From Dipetalonema caudispina (Eukaryota > Nematoda > Chromadorea > Rhabditida > Onchocercidae), in NCBI GenBank assembly GCA_013365325.1, contig JABVXV010000050.1, positions 62,001 to 126,000 on the forward strand: a stretch of 64,000 nucleotides of DNA, read 5' to 3'. This document shows positions 53,701 to 64,000 of this stretch, piece after piece. The translations under genes were made by a program, and so were the position numbers. The notes beneath the pieces are model-generated. The model had not been told where the DNA came from and did not search any database. It saw only the letters and a program-made list of their open reading frames with translations. Each line of letters starts with the position of its first letter. Position 1 is the first letter of the stretch.

Positions 53701-56700
53701 TTTGGAGTAGTTATAAGAAGGTAAAGAGAAGATATTATTGCGCATATCTGGCTGATTGTCTTGATTAGATGGACGAGTTTTACCTGACGTTTTACAACAT
53801 TGCTAGTGAATCGAATGTGCTCTACAACATTCCACATTGCTAACTGTTATTCGAATTTGCGGTTGGATTAAATGAAATGGTTGAATAATAATTGAATAAT
53901 TTTAGAAGTCATCACGCAGATTTCCAAAAAACATATTAGACTAGATACATCCTTCTGATATTCGGACAGTTCTAATTTTTAAATTTTATTTTGGTTCATT
54001 TAGTTTTCTACAGGAAATTGGTCAATAAGCTTGTTACAATGAATGTTTTCATCCTTGGAATGGATATCAAATGAAAATAAGCGAATTTAATAAAGATATC
54101 AGATTATTCAATAGAAATATAAAGTCATTTCTATCGAAGTACCGTATATCTATTGTATTTCATTTTCAAATTTATTTTAGCTCCCAGTATTCCATCTGTG
54201 TGGATATGTGATTTGGTCTCCATGTGAATTTATGCTGGAAAATCTGACTGAAGTAGATCGTGTGATTGATAAGAAAATGATAGCTTCAATGGCAGCTGCA
54301 AAATCTGCTCAGTTTGTTCAAAATATGGAAGCATTGCCACGAGAAGCAGCTAATGTAGCAAATTTTGTAAGTCAAATCGATTTTGTAAGTGAAAATTTCG
54401 GTAGTACAATTTTTTCTTCTCCAGATGTAGAGAAAAAAGTGTGCTAGCACCGGTTAAACCATTTCGGTTAAGCTGAATTGTCGGTTCTTGGTTCACCCTT
54501 TTGGTTTTTTCGTAGCGGATTGTAGCATTTCTTGAATTTTCTTGCGATATGTAATGCTTTAAAAAAAATTTTATTGATCAATATTTTCTAGAATTTTTAC
54601 ATCAAACACTGACGTTGTCTTTTTATTGATCGACTTCTACCGATTGACCAGTCTGTAGATAATTAATATAATTTCTGTATTAAGTTCCAAAAAGACTGGA
54701 ATAAAAAAACATCATCATTATTATCTAGAAAAAAACCCAAAAAAACTTATCGATGAAAAATAATTCATATTTTCATGTTGCAGTTAGATGAATGGAAATG
54801 TGATATGAATGAGAAATTAAAAGAGACACCTGAACGAATGTCGAAGGATCACTTGACATCACGAATTTCACTTTTTTTGCGAGTAATTTTTTTCACTTAA
54901 AACAAAAGAAAGCCAGTTTTTCGAAAGATTCTTGAATCTTTCAATTTTTACTATCTGAATTCAAAAAAATTATTTGAGATGGTAATCACTGAATAACTGA
55001 GGGAATGTTTTCCAGGGTGTTCGCCATGCGGATTCATTGTGTCGACTTTTGAAAACCTTGATGAGTAGACTGGTGGTAGAGCAGAAAGCTATATCACGTA
55101 GTTCTGCTTCAGCTGCTTTCCGTCTAATTGAAACAATTAAAGTATAATTTCGATCTTTAACAAAAACTCTAAACAAAATAGTAATCCTGCTCAAGATCTT
55201 TATTTTAACACATTGTAACAAAGTTTTTGTCCTTTCGTAGGTCTTTTTTTATATATTGGTAACAAGATATGTAAGGAACAGAAAAGAGAGAAAATGAATA
55301 TTTTTAAAAGTTCGGGAAAAGCATCGTTGGCACTTTCGGATATTGAATTTCCGTACCGTCCGATTTGGGACTGTAAACAAAATGTTATTTACTTGAATTA
55401 AAAGATGAAATTCATTAAAGTACTGAAGTGAAGTCATAGGATATTTTCTTGCTAATCTTGTTTATGCCTGAAAAATAATTTGCATTATCTTCTTACTTAT
55501 TTATAGGAAATAGAGGAGATATTTTGGAAATGGTGGTATGATGTTTTAGAAAGTTGCCAAGAAGCAGTTCAGTATTGTAGTGCCAAGCTTATTTATCTAA
55601 TCAATATGGTACATCAGACAATTCGTAGCGAATCCGATTTTTCTTATCGTACCGTCGACACACTTTCTGCATTAACTGTCGCTGAAAATGCTCTATCGGG
55701 TTCGAGTAAGTTTTTTTTTTCTTTTTGATTTTTAAAGCGAAACTAGATTTTTGCATAATTCTCCTACATTATATAACTTTTATAACTTGAAACAGAAAAA
55801 TAATATTTTGAACTAACATAAATTGAACTTTCATGAAATAAATTTCCCTTTTGATTTCTTGTAATTTGTGAAGTTTCCTCAGTTTGGAGTATTATTTCAA
55901 TATTTAAATTAATTTTTCAAATTTCAGTTTCGCGGACCAGTCTGATTGTTGCGGGAATAGCGTTAGACATGGCTTGTTATACGGTATTCTTTTTTTTCAT
56001 TTTTATTCATTGCTGATATACTTCTTATCTTATTTTTATATTACAGTAATTTTTTGTTATGTTTATAATGTCTCATAGTCATTCACAACCTGTAAAAGCA
56101 ATACCTTTGCTTATTTATCACAATTTCTTATGGAATTAATTTATGGGAAATTTTTGCTTCTTGAGAACTTGCTAAATTGTTGTTTATTTTGAAGAAAATA
56201 TTTCGTGGCAATGATGTCGAAAAGATGGACGAATTACTTGTACATCTGGAAACTCTTTCATCATTAGGAAATATTGTTTTTCGTACCTGTAATTGTTCAT
56301 TTTTATTCTGGCATCGGTCGTTCATCGCTGCGTATTTTAATACAATCATTGAAGATAACAACTCACGACCTGAGGTTTGTTCTGTTTTATTCAAATTCAT
56401 ATCTTTGACAGTATCAGATTAAGAGCTGTTTGTAGATATAATTGGATCGTCTTTCAATGCTATCACTATACAAAACATGTGTTAATTGCAATGATTTTAA
56501 GTGTTACTTCATGACATCTTGTTTATTTTGCCATTTTCTATTCTGACATGCTTCGAAACATTTCTTGTTAAATTGCATTATGAAATTTTATTTTTTCTGC
56601 AGCTTTTCTTCGATGCAATCAATGATATAGAAACAATATTAGGTTCAAATGAGAGCGAGTTGAATATAAAGGTCAAGGAATCGATACGGGATGAATTATA

Positions 56701-59700
56701 TGAGTTATACGAAAAGGTTAGAATTTGGATGTCAAAGCAGCGAATCATAGAAGCTTAAAAACGTGATACAATGTGCTGTATTTCTAATTGGCTCATTAGT
56801 CTAAATTATCAACTAATCTAATATCTGGGCAAAGGTATTTCTGGCTGAATACTTTTTTGCTAACAAAGCTTTCTGAAATCCCAATTTTAGTGTACACAAT
56901 AGCTATTGTTTCAAATTATATATTTGTCAGTCAAAGAATAACATTCGTTTAGTTCACTTTTTCTTCCACTCTTTTTTTTTTTCGTTTAGATTTGTTGCTA
57001 AAAACGCCATAATGTTTAGAAATCTAAATTTTGATGAAAAAAAAATGTCGTGGTTAAAATTTAAAATCATTTCACATGAAAATTTCACATCTTATTTTAG
57101 TTCTCTGATTTTTCACAGTATAGACACGTTACATCCCAAATATAATGGAATCATTTTCAGTTGTATTTGAAAAAATTGTGCGAAGCAGTAGAAACAGATT
57201 TACGGTTAACCGTTCACTCCCATCTCCAACTGGATGATCGTACACCAAAAGATCCGATGCATGATATAAATATGCGCTTAGTTAATTTATTGCAAACACC
57301 CGCAGTGCAACTGTTTGATCGACTGATTGATGTTAAAAGTAACTGTCATTTTTTTTGTAGCGTAACACTAAAACACCATTGAGGTATTACTAGTATTAGC
57401 ATGAAATATTGCTACTACCAGGATTTTATGTGCATTCAGTCTAACATGTTATCAAAAAAAAAAGTAATTTAATAAATTCAATAAAAAATAGGAATAAAGG
57501 CGATAGTCGGAGAATTTGAGCAAATTGGTTGGTGATCGAAAAGATCGAATACCAATTTTTTTGTGAGATATTTAATAAAACTAATCTTTTTTTCCCAGCT
57601 GATTAAGATTTTAGGATATGTTGAGAAATATTTGGAGAGTACATTCTACAATTTGACAGCTGTCGCCTTGCATGATTCAAATACCTATATGGCAATGAGC
57701 TTGTTAGCCAAGCAAAAGTATAATTTAATCTTATGTCAAAGTCGTTTACCATTCCAAAAACTTGATCAAGGTCCAGATGTGTTGTTTGTTGCCCGAAATA
57801 TCGATTCATTTGCGGAAAGTTATGACTATAATTTAAATGAACAGGTACATAATTCAAAATGTCTTTGGAAATTTACACATGGATTTCAAAAATTTATAAT
57901 CTAGATTTTTGCGCATCATTTGCACAATTTTCTGTCCCAGCTGGCCAGACCGGATGCGTTATGTTGAAATGTTTTTAGCGAATTAGTGGTTACAATAATA
58001 GAGTAGCCAATTTTATCATAGTATATAATATTTTTCTGGACTAACAATGTAATTTATCTCATATCTTCAATTTTGTATAATCCAGTAGATCGATTTAAAA
58101 TAATTCGAAGAAAACATATATGAAATTTCAAAAGCACATGTTTTAATAACTTACAATTCAACTATATTTTCGTTTTTTTTTTTTTTTTTTTCTTGGAGGT
58201 TGGAAGATTGTTTTCTTTTCAGTTCTTTATCGAAAAAGATAGTAAAAGCAAGCAATTAACAATATTAACTGCAGAACATGTTGCTAATTCGATAAGAACC
58301 CACGGTATGGGTATCATGCATACGACGGTATGGTTAAGTCCAACAATTTTTTCCACTTTCTTTGATAAGCTAATCTACTTTTCATCCCAGAATTTTTGGG
58401 TAGCAGATAGTGACAATGAAAAAAAGAAGTTCATGAATTTATTCATAAAGTGATTGGTGAGACATTTCAAGTTACCTTTTATGAGTCAGGGTAAATTTTC
58501 TCTATTTGCTCATGCTTGGATTTCTTTACTTTCAAATTCTCAGTACTGACTTTCAGTCGATTTAATGTTTTCAGATCTAAAAAGGACGTTAATACTTGCA
58601 AAGATAATGAATCTTAAAAAAATAAAAAGTATTCTACTAAATTAACTTCTCTGATCCGCAATACATTGTAGATCAATCATGCTTATCAGTTTCTCAAAAA
58701 GAAATTTTACATTTTCTCACAACTTTTATACGATGATCGCATTAGGAATCAGTTGATTAAGGATGAACGATATTTTCATGAGAATGCTGAAAAACTCGGA
58801 AAAATGGTTAGTCTCCGAATATGCCTGAACAGATTCTATTCCTTTCTCTCTTTCCCTTCTTATATGGAAATGGTTTTTCTCAGGTATTTGTAAAGAAAAC
58901 TCATTGGAATCATTTGTTGTGGTAAAAAAGTCTAAGTTTCAGTTTGTAACCATCGATTTTTTTCCATATCTCAGGAAACACGAAATTCCTGAATCAATAT
59001 TTTTATAAAATATTTTTGCCAAATGGATTTCGACGATTGGAATTTTCTATTTCTTGACTTTTTTCCACAGTCTCATTTAATTACCCAGTATTTAGCGAAG
59101 ATTTAAACTGGTGAGAAATATTTATTCCTGTTACATTTCAGTATCCAGTAAATCGAGCACAACGTTTCAGCGCTACAATTCGGCTCCTTGGTGTTGCAGA
59201 TGATGATTCGTACTTGGAGAAGTTACGTATTCTGATCACCGAGATTGGAAATGTTATGGGTTACGTAAGGCTCGTCAGGTCAGTGATCATTTTTTTATTC
59301 CATTTTTTTCCCGGTGAACCAATAGTTTATCTGTTAAAAAGTCCAAGTAAATGGTTAAGTGACCTTATTAGCGCTTTCAGTGAGCTCAGTGCTTGGGCTG
59401 TGAAAAACCATTCTATATGACCAATGGGCATTGGTATTTCTGACATTGTCTTTCTAAATATGTCCTTCAATTCGACGGAAATTTCATCACTGACTTCGAA
59501 GTACTGAATAGTAATAGAATATAAGCACCAAATATTTACATAAGCAATAATAAGATTTTGTATGTCAAGTAACGTTTGAAGTTTAGATGTTCAATTTCTT
59601 GTCGGGTGATAATTTTGAGTTGGGTAGGAAATACCAACTGTTAATGATTCTTAGAAAAATTGGAGAACTTTTCTCACTACTGTTTAGCTTCTCAATAAAT

Positions 59701-61407
59701 CCTCAGATAATCACATTTAAATATTCAGTTTGGTTGAATTATTCCTGATTTAAACGTTCGTTGCAGTCTTATTAGGATCATTTGAGGGAAAGATTGAACA
59801 AAACATCCGTAGTATGGATTTCAGTTTCCAGTTCTCAAAAGATTCGATTGCTATTTTAAATCATTCAACCCAGAGGGTTGCAGGTCAGGTGGTGTTGAAG
59901 CGAGCATGCAATCCTTGGGATTTCTTCCCAATCTCGATGATATCCCATCCTTTGAACCACTTGCAGTTAGTGCAGAACTATCATCGGAAAGTATCAATGC
60001 TGCTAGAGTATTAGATAATGTTTTTGATGTGGCAAAGAAGAATATTAATCAGTCGGACAACTATTTACAGGTTTGCAATTAGAATCTTATCTATCTGTTA
60101 ATAACAGTACCAAAAAATCCCTATTAATTTTTCGAAATTGCCAAATTATATATATATATATATATATATTAGATGGATGGATATGATTTCAGATTCTTGT
60201 GGAAGCGTTTGCACCCGAATTGCGTGGGAATACGAAATATGAACATTTGAACTTTTTTTATATGATTGTACCACCGTTGACGATCAGTTACGTAGATCGA
60301 ATGCTATCTTGTAAAGGGAAATTAGGACGAAGAGCGAAACAAAACAATACCTTTACTGATGATGGATTTATTCTTGGTATAATAGAGAGAAGTTTCTGGA
60401 AACTGAGTAGCAAAATTAATAAGGCAACAGAAATTCATAAAGCTTTAAAGCTTTTTTTCTATTTTTTGTGCTCAGAAGAATATCGGGCAAAAATGTTTGG
60501 AAAGATTTTAATTTCGATAAATCTCATTTGACACAAGACTTGCGAAAATTTTTAAAATTTTGGAGATTTCAGAATTCTCGACTTCAAAACGAGTGAAAAA
60601 ACTTTGAAATCCAAAATTCTTTAGGTATAGCATTTATTCTGGCATTATTGGATCAACATTCCTATTTCTCGGCTTTGAACTGGTTCAAGTCAGTAGCCTG
60701 TGAATGTGAAGAAGAAACTGTTAATGCTTCACTTGGTTCTAAAAATTCCTCAACCAAAATTGCTTCAGATCCATCTGCAGCAATCCGTCTGGCAAAGCTT
60801 GACCAATACCAGAAAGTCAGATTTTGATTTCTTCTATGAATCATTTGGTGCTGTTTTTAAATACATGAGAATTGTGGGATTCAAGTTTTGCTTGAAAAAT
60901 TCTGCTTCAATTACTTTTAAATTTGTCAGGTTCTAATTTATAGTATTTGAATTCTCATGATTCGTTTCAAAAAAAAAAAGATGGAAAAGCGAGCTTTTCT
61001 AATGCTCTATCCATTATTCATCTTACGAATTTTACTTTTTTATTTTAGGAATTCCAATTGCTTTCATACACATTTAGCTCGGCTAAAATATTCTTCAATT
61101 CAAATCATGGTAAATTTATTGCTTTAATTGAAAATTGTTAATTTTAAACATAGTTAATCATTTTTATATCCATCAATGATGTCTACTGGTATGCTATTTG
61201 ATAGATAAGGGTTAGCTGTAATAGTTCCTCTGTGATATTTAGTCTTTCAGAGAATGATTTGCCAGTGTATAGATAACAGTAGAGGAACAATACAAAAAAG
61301 ACGAAACTTACAAAAGTTGAAAATTTTAACGAAATGACTCTATCAGTTCACGGACATTTCTTACAGATGCAGGAGCTCAGCCATTGCATACCACAGAATC
61401 ACAGTGA
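50720..61407 (+). CDS. WASHC4: WASH complex subunit 4 (SWIP/KIAA1033), N terminus not located
   Basis: Large scaffold subunit of the WASH complex, which drives Arp2/3 actin branching on endosomes for cargo sorting. Twenty-three exons from 50720-50891 to 61367-61407 join in phase to about 1074 residues; human SWIP is 1173, so about 80-100 N-terminal residues are missing. Family blocks: [226 protein letters not shown] and FTDDGF. Two acceptors needed care: 57615 (not 57599) and 59884 restore frame and similarity. The end at 61407 uses a GTAAAT donor at 61110; reading through instead would stop at 61141. Confidence 0.95.
51354..51408. repeat. Perfect intronic hairpin (19-bp stem, 17-base loop)
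   Basis: Arms 51354-51372 and 51390-51408 in WASHC4 intron 2 are exact reverse complements; the first reads GTAAATAGAGAAGTGAAGA. It starts 58 bases after the donor of the preceding exon. Confidence 0.85.
60146..60169. repeat. (TA)n microsatellite in a WASHC4 intron
   Basis: About twelve TA units, ending 23 bases before the acceptor of the exon at 60193. Confidence 0.9.
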
Positions 61408-61825
61408 TTCGGCAGAAGATATGATTTAAATCATGGTGAAAGTCGAAATTTCTACTGCATACTTATTTTAAGAAACTGTTTTGTTCGAAGTGCTTCCCAG
61501 GGATCGCTTTATTTTCATCTTTAAAGTCATTTGAACATGGCTTTTTTCAAATTTTGCACTGTTTCAAATTAATTTTTGAGCTTTCTTTTGATGTTTTATA
61601 TTTTGGTTCGCATTCTAATAGTTGTATACACTGATGTAATGAATTATATTCAATTCGCTATTGCTCCTTTTCATGACAGAATCATTATTTTTCATTCATT
61701 TTAAAAATTTGGAAGGAAAATATGTTGACAATAATGTAATTAGTTACTTCGCCGAAAGAAATTTCAGCTCTTAAATTTCAAATTTATATTAGAATTGGAA
61801 GAGCTAGTAGTACATCGCTATATTT
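61408..61825. other. WASHC4 3' flank
   Basis: AT-rich 3' flank of WASHC4 with no coding signal seen. The motif-rich presumed promoter of the next gene begins at about 61830. Confidence 0.45.
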
Positions 61826-61833
61826 GGAAATGC

Positions 61834-62313
61834 TGACGTACGAGTTGTAAACGTCATAAGGGATCACAGTGGGGTGGGATGTCAAATTTGCACAGCGCAT
61901 GTGTTGACGTCACGGTTTTGGATTTTGCTACGTGGAACTATCACGTCATGTGTTTTGGCGAGTGGTGAGCTTGGTTGGGTTGCCGTATCTGATCTTACGT
62001 GCTAATTGTATAGCGCTACGTGTTGTATATCAAATGTTGATCACTTAGTGTCACATGTTCACTCCAAATTCCAGTTTGGCAATCAATGAGCATTCCTTGA
62101 TTTCGAATTATTTGACCTATCAACATTCCATCTTAATACTAGATTAGACAAAATTTTTTATTGGTTGACATTTAAATTTGTTTTATAAAACCATCTTCGA
62201 TAATCTAGATTGATACATTTTATGCCGAAGTAATTTAATGTTCGGAAAAATTCTACGACAAGTGCATGTGTAAAGTTCTAACTCTAATTTTACTGCAGTT
62301 ATCAGTGACGTAA
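61834..62313 (+). promoter_or_regulatory. Cluster of ACGT-core motifs upstream of ArfGAP2/3
   Basis: Eight ACGT cores in about 480 bases, in DNA where both C and G are scarce: TGACGT at 61834, ACGTCA at 61851, the perfect CRE palindrome TGACGTCA at 61905, ACGTGG at 61930, CACGTCAT at 61942, ACGTGC at 61997, ACGTGT at 62018 and TGACGTAA at 62306. Such cores are bound by bZIP factors (CREB/ATF, XBP1, ATF6 types). The position just upstream of a Golgi-traffic gene makes a promoter role likely. The binding factors are inference. Confidence 0.6.
62290..62298 (+). promoter_or_regulatory. Candidate trans-splice acceptor for ArfGAP2/3
   Basis: TTTTACTGCAG ends 49 bases before the ATG, with no coding exon upstream. 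If used, the TGACGTAA at 62306 would lie in the leader rather than in the promoter. Confidence 0.35.
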
Positions 62314-62347
62314 TTGTCACTTTGTGTTGGGAAGAGAGAGAAACAAA

Positions 62348-63775
62348 ATGGGTGCAATAGAAGAAGCTCCGTTAAAAGCAGATATTCAAACCGTTTTCCG
62401 GAAGCTTCGTGCTATGCCATGCAATAAAGTATGTTTTTTTTGGGGGGTTTTGTTGGATAGAATTTTTTCTTGTTAGCGTTTAATAATAACAAGATTGGAG
62501 AGTCGGAAGAGTGTATGTGTAGAAGGTTGGAAGTGATTATGGATTAGAGATCGGGATACTAGTAGTCGGGCTGATAACGATGAAAAGACAATAACTTTTT
62601 TATACTGCAATACAGGAGAGGCATTCGATGGAGAAGATATTAAAAAAGAATAGTCAGACTTGTGCAGGTTATTCTGTCCAATGAGCTTTTCTTAGCAACT
62701 TCTGATGTGGAAGTTAGTATTTTAAAATCGCATAATACAATAATTCAGGAATGTTTCGATTGTGGTGCGCGTAATCCCACGTGGGCATCAGTAACATACG
62801 GTATTTACATATGTATCGATTGCTCGGCGATACATCGCAATTTAGGTGTCCATATCAGTTTTGTACGATCGACTACTTTGGATACAAAATGGACTTGGTT
62901 ACAGTTGCGTGCTATGCAAGTTGGTGGAAATGCTAAAGCGGTTTGTTTGTAGTTTCTTTTTTCTTTTTTGGAACCATGTCTTTTTTTTTTTGGAAGGGAA
63001 GAGCATGGGACGAAAGCAAGACGTAAATATCTTGTTAATGGGAAAGTGTGGAAAGCTCGTCCGAATCCATATATTCTTTATTTACTAGCTATTTTTTCTC
63101 CTCTTCTGGTCGTTGCACTTTCGTTTTAGTCTAAGATAGCTCTCTTGAGGGGCTCGTGCAATAATGTATAGAAATATTTGTTTATATAAATGACACTCGC
63201 ATGAATGAGATTCTGAATTTGGTAGTGTAAATAAAATGTTGAAGGTGATAGTAGAAAGAAACGAAGGAAAAAGAAATGGTAGGGAAGAGTTAGAAAGTGG
63301 CTTTTTTGTGTTTGTTTTCTTCGCACTTCGAATTCTAATTTAACTAATTGATGAGGATCACTGTTTTATCGTTTTATAGCTTTAGTGCTATTAATTTTGC
63401 AATTTTTTGCTCCAGGTTTTAGCTGCAAATAACTATTTAAAACAGGAAATTCCAATCTTCCCACCACACAGATGTGATACGTCATCGTACTGTATTGTTT
63501 CCCTTACTCTTTTATGCCAGGCATCCACATCTCTATAGTTTAGAAAAATTTTGTTCGTTATTTAACAGGTGTTGGAATGTCATGATTTGATTCTTTTTAG
63601 AGATTTTTTCATATGACTGTTGCACTTCGTTTTTGCTTATGTGCAAACTTCTACAAACAAAAGGTTAATCGAGCATGATATGCCATCTTTTCAGAACAAT
63701 TTTTTCAAGCAGCATGGATGTAATACAAATGATGCTCAACAAAAATATAACAGCAGAGCTTCAAATTTATATAAA
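62348..63775 (+). CDS. ADP-ribosylation factor GTPase-activating protein 2/3, 3' partial
   Basis: GTPase-activating protein for Arf1 acting in COPI coat dynamics at the Golgi. Three exons lie in the window (62348-62428, 62749-62940, 63695-63775), giving 118 residues before the gene runs off the right edge. The start [20 protein letters not shown] matches the ArfGAP2/3 N terminus rather than ArfGAP1. The zinc finger has the C-x2-C-x16-C-x2-C spacing (CFDC...CIDC). The catalytic arginine lies in [17 protein letters not shown], followed by [27 protein letters not shown] and [10 protein letters not shown]. The zinc ligands and the Arg finger are intact. Exon 1 is only 27 codons, as often seen for a short first coding exon. 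The last 225 bases of the window are intron. Confidence 0.95.
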
Positions 63776-64000
63776 GTAAGTTTTGTCTTCTATGTTTAAA
63801 ATATTCGAAAGGCGGAAACTGTAATTTTTTTTTCTTATTATCATTATTCGGACGGATAGTTGTTTTTTTCCTGGTGTCTTTCTGTTCTAATAATTGCATA
63901 AAAGCAGTCATTCCTCAAAACTGTTCCGTGGCTTTCGTTTTTCTAGTGGGGGCAAATAATTGTACTAAAACCTAGCACAAATATATAATTGCACTATAAA
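63776..64000. other. ArfGAP2/3 intron to the window edge
   Basis: It opens with a GTAAGT donor and is T-rich, with no coding exon before the edge. A short minus-strand frame at 63705-63911 overlaps exon 3 and is a shadow. Confidence 0.7.

Noticed and set aside
59766..59880. An acceptor at 59766 as the next WASHC4 exon
   Set aside because: It leads to an in-frame stop within six codons. The acceptor at 59883 restores RSGG and the family match.

Overview
The window looks like nuclear DNA of a nematode, most likely a filarial (clade III) worm. It is very AT-rich with long T and A runs. Every gene is cut into many small exons by introns with GT donors and TTTCAG-like acceptors, and several start codons sit 9-54 bases after an isolated TTTCAG-type acceptor, as expected for spliced-leader trans-splicing. 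The phylum call is an inference from these features and from the protein sequences. No bacterial, viral or organelle segment was seen, and no tRNA, rRNA or CRISPR.

Layout, left to right. (1) 262-8319 +, the 3' two thirds of a K-Cl cotransporter (SLC12/KCC family), running in from the left edge. (2) 9502-13440 +, PIG-M, the GPI-anchor mannosyltransferase I. (3) 14926-18293 +, DPH5, the diphthamide methyltransferase. (4) 18914-20951 +, a 614-residue protein I do not recognise, with what looks like a degenerate SGNH/GDSL-hydrolase core. (5) About 3.9 kb without a clear gene. (6) 24804-26856 +, MsrA with an unusual C terminus. (7) 28678-35787 +, Tudor-SN (SND1/TSN-1), 17 exons. (8) 37162-43367 +, ribosome biogenesis factor TSR1. 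(9) 44295-44940 +, small spliced coding exons of unknown affiliation. (10) 45832-49252 -, a testis-specific Ser/Thr kinase (TSSK) homologue, the only clear minus-strand gene. (11) 50720-61407 +, WASHC4/SWIP of the WASH complex, N terminus not located. (12) 62348-63775 +, the start of an ArfGAP2/3 gene that leaves the right edge.

Exon chains were worked out by hand from splice consensus, reading phase and similarity to remembered family sequences. For PIG-M, DPH5, MsrA, SND1 and TSR1 the joined exons keep one open frame from ATG to stop, and they give lengths of 418, 274, 210, 906 and 793 residues, close to the usual family size where I know it.

The genes are mostly housekeeping (GPI anchors, translation factor modification, ribosome assembly, RNA handling, endosome and Golgi traffic) and do not form one pathway. 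I found no convincing new multi-gene system. The items most worth a second look are the degenerate SGNH-like protein, the ACGT-core motif cluster ahead of the ArfGAP gene, three compact hairpins inside introns, the possible nesting of the TSSK gene in a WASHC4 intron, and the unusual MsrA tail.
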